A DNA stretch of 64,000 nt from Heritagella caecorum (lineage in GTDB: Bacteria; Bacillota; Clostridia; Oscillospirales; Acutalibacteraceae), in the NCBI GenBank assembly GCA_904419035.1, contig CAJFQL010000008.1, positions 6,805 to 70,804 on the forward strand, given 5' to 3'. The notes under the pieces are model-generated. The model had not been told where the DNA came from, searched no databases, and saw nothing but the letters and a program-made list of their open reading frames with translations. Below are positions 26,701 through 35,604 of this stretch, piece by piece. How positions within the stretch are numbered: position 1 is the stretch's first letter; each line of letters opens with the position of its first letter. The position numbers and the translations under genes are program-made.

Positions 26701-27259
26701 GGGCTTCCAAATCGATTTCTTCCAGCAGCTTTTTGATGGCTTCGGCCCCCATGCCCGCCTGGAAATCGTCTTCATATTTTTCACGCAGATCGCGGTATTC
26801 TTTTTCCGTGAGCATCTGCTTTTTGGACAGTTCCCGCACATTGCCGGGGTCCGTCACAATATACTGGGCAAAATACAGCACTTTTTCCAGCATACGGGGC
26901 GAAATGTCCAGCATCAAACCAATGCGGGACGGAATGCCCTTAAAATACCAGATATGGGAAACCGGAGCGGCCAGCTCAATGTGGCCCATCCGTTCCCGGC
27001 GCACTTTGCTGCGGGTTACTTCCACACCGCAGCGGTCGCACACCTTACCTTTATAACGAATCCGCTTATACTTGCCGCAGTGGCATTCCCAGTCCTTCGT
27101 CGGCCCGAAAATCCGTTCACAGAACAGGCCGTCACGTTCGGGTTTCAGAGTACGATAGTTAATCGTTTCGGGTTTTTTCACTTCGCCATGGGACCAGTTG
27201 CGAATCTGGTCGGGAGAAGCCAGGCCGATTTTAATCGATTCGAACTCGGTAAATTCCAT
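23699..27259 (-). CDS. rpoC: RNA polymerase beta' subunit
   Basis: 1186 residues. The N-terminal zinc site CHCGKYKRIRYKGKVCDRCG, the active-site NADFDGDQMAVH with three Mg-binding aspartates, and the second zinc site (CGATDG and CRAKHGVCKKCYG) are all present. It follows rpoB by 17 nt. Its final codons contain the -35 box of the rpsL promoter. Length is typical of Clostridia, which lack the large insertion of Proteobacteria. Confidence 0.99.
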   Translation of the reverse strand: MEFTEFESIKIGLASPDQIRNWSHGEVKKPETINYRTLKPERDGLFCERIFGPTKDWECHCGKYKRIRYKGKVCDRCGVEVTRSKVRRERMGHIELAAPVSHIWYFKGIPSRIGLMLDISPRMLEKVLYFAQYIVTDPGNVRELSKKQMLTEKEYRDLREKYEDDFQAGMGAEAIKKLLEEIDLEALSQDLKTELEHASGQKRVRILKRLEVVESFRLSGNRPEWMILDVVPVIPPDIRPMVQLDGGRFATSDLNDLYRRVINRNNRLKRLLELGAPDIIVRNEKRMLQEAVDALIDNGRRGRPVTGPNNRPLKSLSDMLKGKQGRFRQNLLGKRVDYSGRSVIVVGPELKMYQCGLPKEMALELFKPFVMKRLVETNAVGNIKAARKAVERAKPEVWDALEVVIKGHPVLLNRAPTLHRLGIQAFEPVLVEGRALKLHPLACTAYNADFDGDQMAVHVPLSAEAQAEARFLMLAANNLLKPSDGRPVTVPTQDMVLGSYWLTLDRDGQIGEGKIFRDVNEALMAYDTHVVNLQSKIKVRRTGIWNGEPIEDLIDTTVGKIIFNRPIPQDLGYVDRTKRENALKFEIDFLVGKKQLGKIIERCIKVHGTAMTSEVLDDIKAQGYKYSTLSAITVAVGDATIPKEKKEIIAEAEAQIDEITDEFRDGLLSDNERYNAVLKTWEKATNDVTDALQKGLDRYNPIYMMADSGARGTMSQIRQLAGMRGLIANTSGKTIEIPIRANYREGLNILEYFISSRGARKGLADTALRTADSGYLTRRLVDVSQDVIIREEDCGATDGLEIFDIREGSEAIESLHERLQGRFLVQDFCDPETGEVLVSKDKMMDDHDADIIVGHGVERIKIRSILNCRAKHGVCKKCYGSNLANGQPVTVGEAVGIIAAQSIGEPGTQLTMRTFHTGGVASAEDITQGLPRVEELFEGRRPKHLAILSEIPGVVNFEDIKKNRHVVVTNTETGDSKSYLIPFGSRIRVHEGDVVEAGARLTEGSVNPHDVLTINGAQAVQDYLIQEVQRVYRMQGVDINDKHIEVIVRQMMRKVRVEDAGSTGLLPASMADKLEVELANEEIRRRIAEGETDLKEATVTPVLLGITKASLATDSFLSAASFQETTRVLTDAAIKGKSDPLLGLKENVIIGKLIPAGTGMQCYSDVTVEDVTQPEKNEKEDLTNAG

Positions 27260-27276
27260 CCTGTAACCTCCTGTTT

Positions 27277-30200
27277 TTATTCATCCGTCGAATCCGACGA
27301 GTCTTCATCGCTGAACAGAGCTTCATCAAAGCCCATGCTATCGTCAAAGCCGAAGTCGTTGCCTTCGTCGGGATCTTCCACAGTGTACCCTTCGATGTCG
27401 TCGCCTTCCTGCACCCCACTGGTCAGTTCGTCGGCGTAATCGCTGGGAGCAAAGCCCATGTTGTCATCATCGTCAAAGTTCTGTTTCAGGTCGATTTCCT
27501 GTTCGTCCTTATCCAGCACTTTCACATCCAGACCCAAGCTCTGCAGTTCTTTGATCAGCACCTTGAAGGATTCAGGCACACCGGGCTTCGGAATATTCTG
27601 GCCCTTGACAATGGCTTCGTACGTCTTCACACGGCCGACCACATCGTCCGACTTCACAGTCAGGATTTCCTGCAGGGTATAAGCCGCGCCGTACGCTTCC
27701 AGCGCCCACACTTCCATTTCGCCGAAACGCTGGCCGCCGAACTGGGCTTTACCACCCAGAGGCTGCTGCGTAACCAGCGAGTACGGACCGGTGGAACGGG
27801 CATGGATTTTATCATCGACCAGGTGGTGCAGCTTCAGGTAATACATCACACCCACCGTGACGCGGTTTTCGAACTTTTCACCGGTACGGCCATCGTAGAC
27901 GGTCGTTTTGCAGTCGGGGGTCAGGTCGATTTTGCTAAAGTCGATCTTATCACCGAAATCAGCCGGGTTCAGCGGCGTTTCGGGGTTATACCATTTTTCA
28001 TGGGCCAGAGCAAACGCATCGCGAATGTCGCTTTCATGGGCACCGTCGAAGACGGGCGTCATGATCTTCCAGCCCAGTGCACGGGCCGCATAGCCCAGGT
28101 GCACTTCCAGTACCTGCCCGATGTTCATACGGGAAGGCACGCCCAAGGGGTTCAGCACGATATCCAGCGGCGTACCGTCGGGCAGGAAGGGCATTTCTTC
28201 CTGCGGCAAAATGCGGGACACAACGCCCTTGTTGCCGTGACGGCCTGCCATCTTGTCGCCCACGCTGATCTTTCTCTTCTGGGCAATATAGCAGCGCACC
28301 ACCTTGTTTACACCGGGGCTCAGTTCATCGTGGCTGTTCTCACGGGTGAAAACTTTCACATCCACCACGATGCCATATTCGCCGTGCGGCACACGCAAAG
28401 ACGTGTCACGCACTTCTCTGGCTTTTTCACCGAAGATCGCGCGCAGCAGGCGTTCTTCCGCGGTGAGTTCCGTTTCGCCCTTGGGCGTTACCTTCCCCAC
28501 CAGGATATCACCGGCACGCACATCGGCGCCCACACGGATAATCCCGCGGTCATCCAGATCCCGCAGCAGATCTTCGCTGACATTGGGAATGTCACGGGTG
28601 ATTTCTTCCGGCCCCAACTTGGTGTCGCGGGCTTCGATTTCATATTCTTCAATGTGGATGGAGGTGTACACGTCGTCGCGCACGATCTTTTCATTGATCA
28701 GAACGGCGTCTTCGTAGTTGTAACCTTCCCAGGTCATAAAGCCGATCAGGGCGTTTTTGCCCAGGGAAATTTCGCCATTGTGAATGGCGGGGCCGTCGGC
28801 GATGACATCGCCCTTTTCCACCCGTTCACCGCGGTTCACCACCGGTACCTGGTTGATACAGGTGCTCTGGTTGGAACGCATGAACTTCAGGATGTGGTAA
28901 ATATCGGTTTCGCCGTTGTCGGCCGTGACACGCACTTCGTCAGCGCTGACGCTACGCACCACACCGCCGCGGCGGGCCAGCACACACACGCCGCTGTCCA
29001 CGCCGGCTTTGTATTCCATACCGGTCCCGACAATAGGCGCTTCAGTACGCAACAGCGGAACAGCCTGCCGCTGCATGTTCGAACCCATCAGAGCACGGTT
29101 GGCGTCGTCGTTTTCCAGGAACGGGATCATAGCCGTAGCCACCGAAACGACCATTCGAGGCGATACGTCCATGAAGTCCGCTTCGCGGCGGTCTACTTCC
29201 ACGAAGTTGTCGCGGTAACGGCCAACCACTTTCTGGTTCGCAAAGCAGTTGTTTTCATCCAGGGGTTCGTTCGCCTGGATAACCACGTATTCGTCTTCCA
29301 TATCGGCCGTCATATACAGCACTTCGTCGGTTACATGGCCGGTGCCTTTTTCGACGCGGCGATACGGCGTTTCGATAAACCCGTATTCATTGATGCGGGC
29401 AAACGTAGCCAGGTACGAGATCAACCCGATGTTAGGTCCTTCAGGCGTTTCAATAGGACACATACGGCCGTAATGTGTATAGTGTACGTCACGCACTTCG
29501 AACCCGGCGCGGTCACGGGACAGGCCGCCGGGGCCCAAAGCCGACAGACGGCGCTTGTGCGTCAGTTCGGCCAGGGGGTTCGTCTGATCCATGAACTGGG
29601 ACAGCGGCGAAGAACCGAAGAATTCTTTAATGGCCGCTACCACCGGACGGATGTTGATCAGGGTGTGGGGCGTGAGCTGGTCCGCTTCCTGTGCCTGCAG
29701 CGTCATCCGTTCACGAATCACGCGTTCCAACCGGGAGAACCCAATGCGGAACTGATTCTGCAGCAGTTCGCCTACCGAACGAATACGGCGGTTGCCCAGG
29801 TGGTCGATATCATCGGTGGTGCCAAGGCCCATGGCCAGGCAGTTCATATAGTTCACCGTGGAGAAAATGTCGTCCAGGATGATGTGTTTCGGAATCAATT
29901 CATCATGACGGGCGCGGATCATGTCCTTGAGGGCTTCTTCATTGTCCCCGCAGGCGTCCAGAATTTCGCTGAGCACCACATAGCGCACACGTTCATTGAT
30001 ATCGCATTCCTCTTTGGCATCGAAGGAAACGTATTTCTGAATATCCACCATGCCATTGGAAATAATCTTGACTTCCCGGTCGCCTACCTGCACATAAGCC
30101 ACCGTCACACCGGCGTCGTCCATTTCCGTAGCCAGTTCACGGGATACCACCGTACCGGCTTCGGCCATCACTTCGCCCGTGCTGGGGTTGACAATGGGCT

Positions 30201-31077
30201 GGGTCAGCTGCTGCCCGGCCAGACGGCCGCACAGGTTCAGCTTCTTATTGTACTTATAGCGGCCCACGCGGGACAGATCATACCGGCGTTCGTCAAAGAA
30301 CAGGCCGTTGATGTGCGACTGCGCACTTTCAATCGTCGGCGGTTCGCTGGGACGCAGGCGGCGGTACACTTCGAAGAGGGCTTCTTCCTGGGTTTTGGTG
30401 GGGTCCTTTTCGATGGTGGCTTCGATACGGTCATCCGTACCGAAGTATTCCCGCAGCTGTTCGTCGGTACCCAGTCCCAGCGCACGCAGGAACACGGTTA
30501 CCGGCAGTTTGCGGTTTTTATCGATGCGCACATAGAAGACATCGTTGGCATCGTTTTCATATTCCAGCCAGGCACCGCGGTTCGGGATGACCGTGGAGCT
30601 ATACAGTTCCTTACCGGTTTTGTCGTATTCCATTTTGTAATACACGCCGGGGGAACGAACCAACTGGGAAACAATTACACGTTCGGCCCCGTTGATTACA
30701 AACGTGCCGCTGTCGGTCATCAGAGGGAAATCTCCCATGAACACTTCGGATTCTTTCACTTCGCCGGTCTCACGATTGTGAAGACGGGCTTTTACCCGAA
30801 GAGCCGCTGCATACGTGGCGTCGCGCTCTTTGCACTCTTCCACACTGTAATTGGGCTTGTCATCCAGCTTGTAATCAACAAAGTCTAGAACCAGGTTGCC
30901 GGTAAAATCGGTAATCCCGGAAACGTCACGGAATACCTCTTTCAGCCCTTCGTCCAGAAACCACTTATACGAGTTCTTCTGGATCTCAATCAGGTTCGGC
31001 ATGCCCAGCACTTCGTTGATGCGCGAAAAGCTCATGCGTTCTGTGCGGCCCAACTGCACCGGTTTGACATTCACCAT
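27277..31077 (-). CDS. rpoB: RNA polymerase beta subunit with acidic C-terminal tail
   Basis: 1266 residues. The start is placed at the ATG at 31077, which has GGAGTGAT 7 nt upstream; a GTG four codons earlier overlaps that site. The rifampicin region (GSSPLSQFMDQTNPL, THKRRLSALGPGG) has sensitive-type residues. After the conserved end, the last 65 residues contain 26 Asp/Glu and no Lys/Arg. It heads its own transcription unit; rplJ and rplL, usually in front, are not here. Confidence 0.98.
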   Translation of the reverse strand: MVNVKPVQLGRTERMSFSRINEVLGMPNLIEIQKNSYKWFLDEGLKEVFRDVSGITDFTGNLVLDFVDYKLDDKPNYSVEECKERDATYAAALRVKARLHNRETGEVKESEVFMGDFPLMTDSGTFVINGAERVIVSQLVRSPGVYYKMEYDKTGKELYSSTVIPNRGAWLEYENDANDVFYVRIDKNRKLPVTVFLRALGLGTDEQLREYFGTDDRIEATIEKDPTKTQEEALFEVYRRLRPSEPPTIESAQSHINGLFFDERRYDLSRVGRYKYNKKLNLCGRLAGQQLTQPIVNPSTGEVMAEAGTVVSRELATEMDDAGVTVAYVQVGDREVKIISNGMVDIQKYVSFDAKEECDINERVRYVVLSEILDACGDNEEALKDMIRARHDELIPKHIILDDIFSTVNYMNCLAMGLGTTDDIDHLGNRRIRSVGELLQNQFRIGFSRLERVIRERMTLQAQEADQLTPHTLINIRPVVAAIKEFFGSSPLSQFMDQTNPLAELTHKRRLSALGPGGLSRDRAGFEVRDVHYTHYGRMCPIETPEGPNIGLISYLATFARINEYGFIETPYRRVEKGTGHVTDEVLYMTADMEDEYVVIQANEPLDENNCFANQKVVGRYRDNFVEVDRREADFMDVSPRMVVSVATAMIPFLENDDANRALMGSNMQRQAVPLLRTEAPIVGTGMEYKAGVDSGVCVLARRGGVVRSVSADEVRVTADNGETDIYHILKFMRSNQSTCINQVPVVNRGERVEKGDVIADGPAIHNGEISLGKNALIGFMTWEGYNYEDAVLINEKIVRDDVYTSIHIEEYEIEARDTKLGPEEITRDIPNVSEDLLRDLDDRGIIRVGADVRAGDILVGKVTPKGETELTAEERLLRAIFGEKAREVRDTSLRVPHGEYGIVVDVKVFTRENSHDELSPGVNKVVRCYIAQKRKISVGDKMAGRHGNKGVVSRILPQEEMPFLPDGTPLDIVLNPLGVPSRMNIGQVLEVHLGYAARALGWKIMTPVFDGAHESDIRDAFALAHEKWYNPETPLNPADFGDKIDFSKIDLTPDCKTTVYDGRTGEKFENRVTVGVMYYLKLHHLVDDKIHARSTGPYSLVTQQPLGGKAQFGGQRFGEMEVWALEAYGAAYTLQEILTVKSDDVVGRVKTYEAIVKGQNIPKPGVPESFKVLIKELQSLGLDVKVLDKDEQEIDLKQNFDDDDNMGFAPSDYADELTSGVQEGDDIEGYTVEDPDEGNDFGFDDSMGFDEALFSDEDSSDSTDE

Positions 31078-31277
31078 TGGCTCTATCACTCCATATCCAT
31101 GTATTTCGCCCCGCCCTTTCTTTTTTCAAAGCGCGGCGATTGGGGGAACCGTTTTGCCGGAAAACAGGCGCCTTCCGGCAGATGGCAATTTAAACAAACT
31201 CTTGCATTTTTCAAAGAAATGTGCTATGGTATTTGCAGGTTACCAGAACATACATATCCATGATGATGCAGTATAAT

Positions 31278-31306
31278 AGTATACGGTAGATTTTTCGGAC
31301 TGTCAA
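31278..31306 (-). promoter_or_regulatory. rpoBC promoter
   Basis: TTGACA (31301-31306) and TATACT (31278-31283) with exactly 17 bp between. The leader is about 190 nt and holds stem-loops GCCGGAA/TTCCGGC and a GC-rich one just before the ribosome site. The 373-bp gap has no gene. Confidence 0.88.
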
Positions 31307-31350
31307 GGGATTTCCGCGTATTTTGTGGGAAATCCCTTTTCTTTTTCGTT
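31305..31350 (+). terminator. Inverted repeat abutting the rpoB -35 box, terminator-shaped on the plus strand
   Basis: AAGGGATTTCC (31305-31315) and GGAAATCCCTT (31328-31338) form an 11-bp stem followed on the plus strand by TTCTTTTTCGTTTTT. No plus-strand gene precedes it, so it may stop antisense transcription or serve as an operator beside the promoter. Confidence 0.5.
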
Positions 31351-31368
31351 TTTGGCGCCATATTTTGA

Positions 31369-31412
31369 AAGAACCCGTTCGCATTTGCCCTTGAGAACGC
31401 GAACGGGTTCTT
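31369..31412 (-). terminator. Terminator of the methyltransferase gene
   Basis: AAGAACCCGTTCGC/GCGAACGGGTTCTT stem followed by TTC on the minus strand, just past the methyltransferase stop. It separates the sigA-containing unit from rpoBC. Confidence 0.8.
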
Positions 31413-31450
31413 CTTTTTCTGTTTACAAACACCCGGAGGCGTGTGACATT

Positions 31451-32104
31451 TTACTCGCCCTTTTGTGCCTGCAGCAGCACGGTATCCCCCGCATGCCACA
31501 CTTCCGTAATATGGCAAAAACCGGCTTTGCGCAGCAGTTCTTTTTCGTGGCTGACCGTAAGAGGAATATCGCTGTGCAGCATGTCTTCTTTGCCCCAGCC
31601 TTCCTCCTGCCGCAGCCGGGCATCCTCTTTCCGCAGCTTTTCTTCTTCGGCCGAGGAGCGCACCATATAATCCGCCAACAAAAACAACCCATCTTTCCGC
31701 AAAGAAGCCCAAATTTTGCGGTACAGGCGAAACTTTTCAACCGGCGCAAAATGATGAAAACTTTCAAATGACACGGCTACGTCAAAATGGTTGCGCCCAA
31801 AAGGATGGCGGAAATAATCGCCGCACACCACGGTCATACTTTTGTCCGTATACTTTTCTTTGAGCTTTTCCAACATTTGGGGGCACAAATCGATGGCATA
31901 CACCATAATATCCGGCTTTTTTTCCCAAATTGCCTGCAATTCCAACCCGGTCCCGCACCCCAGGTCCAGCAGGTTTAAGGTATGGCCAGGTACCAACGTG
32001 GCCATACGCCGGTACCCTTCTTCACAGCCTTCCACCTCTTGCAGCATGTGTTCCTCATACCCGTCGATTCGGCGTGCGAAAAAGTCCTCCATTCGTTCCA
32101 ACAT
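31451..32104 (-). CDS. Class I SAM-dependent methyltransferase
   Basis: 217 residues from the ATG at 32104, which has AAAGGAG 8 nt upstream; the frame extends 14 codons further. Motif I LLDLGCGTGLELQ, motif II-like acidic residue in VYAIDLCPQMLEKL and VVCGDYFRHPF are visible, giving a Rossmann methyltransferase of the ubiE/bioC-like type. The substrate cannot be told. It follows the Rrf2 regulator, with a terminator-like hairpin in between that weakens the case for cotranscription. Confidence 0.85.
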   Translation of the reverse strand: MLERMEDFFARRIDGYEEHMLQEVEGCEEGYRRMATLVPGHTLNLLDLGCGTGLELQAIWEKKPDIMVYAIDLCPQMLEKLKEKYTDKSMTVVCGDYFRHPFGRNHFDVAVSFESFHHFAPVEKFRLYRKIWASLRKDGLFLLADYMVRSSAEEEKLRKEDARLRQEEGWGKEDMLHSDIPLTVSHEKELLRKAGFCHITEVWHAGDTVLLQAQKGE

Positions 32105-32127
32105 GGTAAACCGCTCCTTTTTTCCCT

Positions 32128-32165
32128 GAAAAACCGCCCGCACCATAAAAATGGCGCCGGGCGGC
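32128..32165 (-). terminator. Terminator after the Rrf2-type regulator
   Basis: On the minus strand CCGCCCG/CGGGCGG encloses a second small CAT/ATG stem and is followed by TTTTT, 9 nt past the regulator's stop. Confidence 0.78.
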
Positions 32166-32173
32166 TGTTCCGC

Positions 32174-32578
32174 TTATTCTTCCTGTTTCGTATGCTCGTC
32201 CTGCGAAAATGTATAGGCCGCCAATTTCTCTCTGACAAGATCGGTGATTTCGGCGTAAATCTTATGAAACCGGCACGACGTGTGACAACACTGGTACTGA
32301 CTGTCCTGGCACCGGCTGATCCGGTAAGGGCCTTCGACCGCTTCAATCACTTCTAATAGGGTAATCATCCCGGCGGGACGCGCCAGCGTATAGCCGCCTT
32401 TGGCCCCTTTATACGATGTGACAATGCCACTGTGTACCAGGCTGCGCAGGATTTTTAGACAAAAGCGGGAGGGTACCTGTGCTTGTTCACTGACGGATGC
32501 CGCATCCATGCGCTGCTGGGACCGTGCCAATACATCCACAATGCGCACGGCATAATCCGTTCCCTGTGTAATTTGCAC
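32174..32578 (-). CDS. Rrf2-family transcriptional regulator
   Basis: 134 residues from a GTG with AAAGGAGG upstream. The N-terminal winged helix (MQITQGTDYAVRIVDVLA, then SVSEQAQVPSRFCLKILRSL and a GAKGGYTLARP wing) is classic Rrf2. Four cysteines in CQDSQYQCCHTSC could bind an Fe-S cluster as in IscR or NsrR, though their spacing differs from IscR. It directly follows sigA. A target is not evident; a second Rrf2 gene lies at 59057-59476 beside Fe-S genes. Confidence 0.9.
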   Translation of the reverse strand: MQITQGTDYAVRIVDVLARSQQRMDAASVSEQAQVPSRFCLKILRSLVHSGIVTSYKGAKGGYTLARPAGMITLLEVIEAVEGPYRISRCQDSQYQCCHTSCRFHKIYAEITDLVREKLAAYTFSQDEHTKQEE

Positions 32579-32604
32579 CAGAAACTCCTCCTTTCCACAT
32601 GGAT

Positions 32605-33699
32605 TTAATCCAGAAAATCTTTCAGGCGCTTGCTGCGGCTGGGATGGCGCAATTTCCGCAGAGCTTTGGCTTCGATCTGGCGAATGCGTTCCCGGGTTAC
32701 ATTGAATTCTTTGCCCACTTCTTCCAACGTACGGCTGCGGCCATCCTCCAGGCCAAAGCGAAGTTTGAGCACTTTGGCTTCCCGGTCGGTCAGGGTGCTG
32801 AGCACTTCCGTCAGCTGTTCTTTGAGCAGCGTGTGCGAAGCGGCATCCTGCGGCGCCGGTGCATCATCGTCAGGAATAAAATCCCCCAGATGGCTGTCTT
32901 CTTCTTCGCCAATGGGCGTTTCCAGCGAAACGGGTTCCTGGGCCACCCGCATGATTTCGCGCACTTTGTCTTCGGGCATGTCCAGCACATACGCAATATC
33001 TTCGGCCGAAGGTTCGTGGCCATTCTGGTGCAACAGCTGGCTCGATACCTTCTTTACTTTGTTGATGGTTTCGACCATGTGCACCGGAATCCGGATGGTA
33101 CGGGCCTGGTCGGCAATGGCGCGGGTAATAGCCTGCCGGATCCACCACGTGGCATAGGTAGAAAACTTAAAGCCCTTGGTATAGTCGAATTTTTCCACCG
33201 CCTTGATCAGCCCCAGGTTCCCTTCCTGAATCAGATCGAGGAACTGCATGCCTCTGCCCAAATACCGTTTGGCAATGCTGACCACCAGACGCAGGTTGGC
33301 TTCCGACAGCCGCTTTTTGGCCGCTTCGTCCCCTTCTTTAATCCGCTTGGCCAGTTCGATTTCTTCGTCCGGCGACAACAGCGGCACCCGGCCGATTTCC
33401 TTTAAATACACCTTCACCGGGTCGTCAATGGCAATGCCCTCGGTAGAGAGCGCATTTTCCATTTCTTCCGGTTCGATCTCCGGTTCTTCCAGGATGATAT
33501 CGTCAATCTGCAGATCAGCCATATCGTCTACGATTTCGATTCCCTGGCTTTCCAAAATATCATACAGCTTTTCAAACTGCTCGGGTTCTATATCCATATC
33601 GCCAAAGGCGTCGCTGATTTCTTTTGTCGTCAGCGAGCCTTTGGATTTCCCGGTTTCCAACAGATCGTGAACCACGTTCTTTTTATTCTGTACTTCCAT
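32605..33699 (-). CDS. rpoD: Primary sigma factor (sigma-A/RpoD)
   Basis: 364 residues. N-terminal region 1.1 (about residues 8-60, including SKGSLTTKEISDAFGD), then regions 2-4 with ATWWIRQAITRAIADQ (2.3-2.4), the region 3 segment IRIPVHMVETINK and the region 4 helix-turn-helix VTRERIRQIEAKALRKL. It starts 3 nt after dnaG, the conserved dnaG-sigA arrangement. Consensus TTGACA/TATAAT promoters throughout the window fit this factor. Confidence 0.98.
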   Translation of the reverse strand: MEVQNKKNVVHDLLETGKSKGSLTTKEISDAFGDMDIEPEQFEKLYDILESQGIEIVDDMADLQIDDIILEEPEIEPEEMENALSTEGIAIDDPVKVYLKEIGRVPLLSPDEEIELAKRIKEGDEAAKKRLSEANLRLVVSIAKRYLGRGMQFLDLIQEGNLGLIKAVEKFDYTKGFKFSTYATWWIRQAITRAIADQARTIRIPVHMVETINKVKKVSSQLLHQNGHEPSAEDIAYVLDMPEDKVREIMRVAQEPVSLETPIGEEEDSHLGDFIPDDDAPAPQDAASHTLLKEQLTEVLSTLTDREAKVLKLRFGLEDGRSRTLEEVGKEFNVTRERIRQIEAKALRKLRHPSRSKRLKDFLD

Positions 33700-33702
33700 G
33701 CG

Positions 33703-35478
33703 TCAGTTCCTCCTGTTTTTCTGTTCCCGGATCTTTAAAAGCTGGAGAGCCAGCTCTTCGTCCGTTGCCTTTTTTATGCCTTCCCGGCCCAGGCTTTCGC
33801 TTTCGGCCAGAATTACACCGATCAGTTCGCCCACATCCCGCCGGGTGAGGGGCGCTTCATGGCGGCGGGCCAACATATGCGCCACCGAAGCCATTTCATC
33901 CACCGTCAAACTTTCGCTCAGATCGGACAAAGATACACTGGTACCTGTTCCTATCTTTTCCAGCAAACTGGCATATACACGGCGATTAAAGGCCGTGCAG
34001 AATTTTTCCGGTGGAATTTTCTCGCGAATTTTTCCGGCGTCGTCCGGGTGATCGAACAAATAGACGATCAATCCTTCCTCGGCCGCCGCCGCCCGCAGAT
34101 GATCTTTCTTTTCCGGGTTCACCCGGTCTTTCACAGCGCTGAGCTCCTGTTGCTCCTGGCGCAGTTCCTGCCGGCGCCGGGTTTTCACACGTTTGCGATC
34201 GAGCTGCCGCAGCAGCAGCAAAACCGAGCTGCGTTCCACGCCCGTTTCTTCGGCCAAACGGCCGGCATATACGTCGCGCTCAATGGGGTTTTCAATTTCC
34301 GATAGTACTTCCGCCGCCGCGTTTAAGTACTGCACCCGGCCGCTTTCTGTTTGAATATTTTGCTGGTCTTTTAACTTCTGCAACCGGTATTCTACGTCGT
34401 TGCTGCAAGTTTCCAGCAGTTTTTTAAACAGGATCGGGCCCTTTTCCCCATGAGACCGTATAAATTCGTCGGGGTCTTTGCCGTCGGGCACCGTGAGCAC
34501 CCGCACCAGCAGCCCTGCGTCCCGCAAAATGGGCATAGCGCGAGCCGTAGCCTTTTGCCCGGCCCCATCGGCATCGTAACAGATCACCACTTCTTTGGTG
34601 TACCGGCTCATCAGCCGCGCCTGTTCCGCTGTCAGCGATGTGCCCAGGGAAGCAATGGCCTGGGGGAAGCCCGCTTGGTGCAGCGCGATCACGTCCATAT
34701 AGCCTTCGGCCAAAATCAGGTAGCCAGCCTCGGCATTTTTCGCAAAGTTCATAGCGAACAGCCCGTTACTCTTGTGGTACACGGGGGTGTCGTTGGTATT
34801 GATGTACTTGGGCTTTTCGTCCGTGAGAATCCGCCCACCAAACGCGACCACGTTGCCCCGCAAATCGATAATCGGATACATGACCCGGTCGTGAAAGCGG
34901 TCCATCGCCCGGCCGCTGCGGCTGCGAAACGCCACATTGGCGGTGATCATCTCGTCTTCCGTATAGCCGGCTTTCCGCAAATGGTCGCAAAGGGTAAACC
35001 GGCCAGGTGGTGAAAAGCCCAACCCAAAATGACGGATCGTGCGCAGGGAAAGCCCGCGGTTTGTCAAGTACGCAAGCCCCGCCTTGCCCTCTTCCCCCAT
35101 CAAAAACCGGTGAAAAAAGCGGGCCGATTCCCGGTTAATCTCCAACACCCGGGTCCGCAGCCGCGCCATCCCATCGTCCACCCGTTCTTCCGGCACGGGA
35201 ATGCCGGCCCGCTGCGCGAGAAAACGGACGGCCTCCATGTAATCCAAGTTTTCGATGCGGCGGATAAAGGTGATCACGTCACCCCCCGCTCCGCAGCCAA
35301 AACAATAAAATGACCCGTTTTCCGGATACAAATTAAAGGAAGGGGTCTTTTCATGGTGGAATGGGCAAAGCCCTACCATATTGCGGCCCCGCCGTTTGAG
35401 CTGTACATACGAAGAAACAATATCGGTAATATCACTGCGAGCCTTGAGCTCTTCCAAAAAAGAATCCGGTAATGGCAC
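33703..35478 (-). CDS. dnaG: DNA primase
   Basis: Synthesises RNA primers for replication. 591 residues from the GTG at 35478 (preceded by GGGGGTGAG); another GTG at 35487 lies within that site. The N-terminal zinc finger C-H-C-C is in LCPFHHEKTPSF and FYCFGCGAGGD. The TOPRIM core shows EGYMDVIALHQAGFP and DADGAGQKA. The C-terminal helicase-interaction domain follows. Couples directly to sigA. Confidence 0.97.
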   Translation of the reverse strand: MPLPDSFLEELKARSDITDIVSSYVQLKRRGRNMVGLCPFHHEKTPSFNLYPENGSFYCFGCGAGGDVITFIRRIENLDYMEAVRFLAQRAGIPVPEERVDDGMARLRTRVLEINRESARFFHRFLMGEEGKAGLAYLTNRGLSLRTIRHFGLGFSPPGRFTLCDHLRKAGYTEDEMITANVAFRSRSGRAMDRFHDRVMYPIIDLRGNVVAFGGRILTDEKPKYINTNDTPVYHKSNGLFAMNFAKNAEAGYLILAEGYMDVIALHQAGFPQAIASLGTSLTAEQARLMSRYTKEVVICYDADGAGQKATARAMPILRDAGLLVRVLTVPDGKDPDEFIRSHGEKGPILFKKLLETCSNDVEYRLQKLKDQQNIQTESGRVQYLNAAAEVLSEIENPIERDVYAGRLAEETGVERSSVLLLLRQLDRKRVKTRRRQELRQEQQELSAVKDRVNPEKKDHLRAAAAEEGLIVYLFDHPDDAGKIREKIPPEKFCTAFNRRVYASLLEKIGTGTSVSLSDLSESLTVDEMASVAHMLARRHEAPLTRRDVGELIGVILAESESLGREGIKKATDEELALQLLKIREQKNRRN

Positions 35479-35604
35479 GATTCTCACCCCCTTTGTGAAA
35501 AGGAATCGAAAACCAGCCCGAAGCCATATGGGCGAAAAAGCTCTCTATAAAGAAATATACGCAAAAAATCGGTTTTTCCCTTTTTCTTTTTTCTTTTTTT
35601 CTTC

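Noticed and set aside
27802..30888. Very long open frame (about 1000 codons) antisense to rpoB; similar ones opposite carB and fusA
   Set aside because: They mirror strongly conserved genes with biased codons, show no known domains and lack ribosome sites. They arise because stops are rare in the complementary frame.
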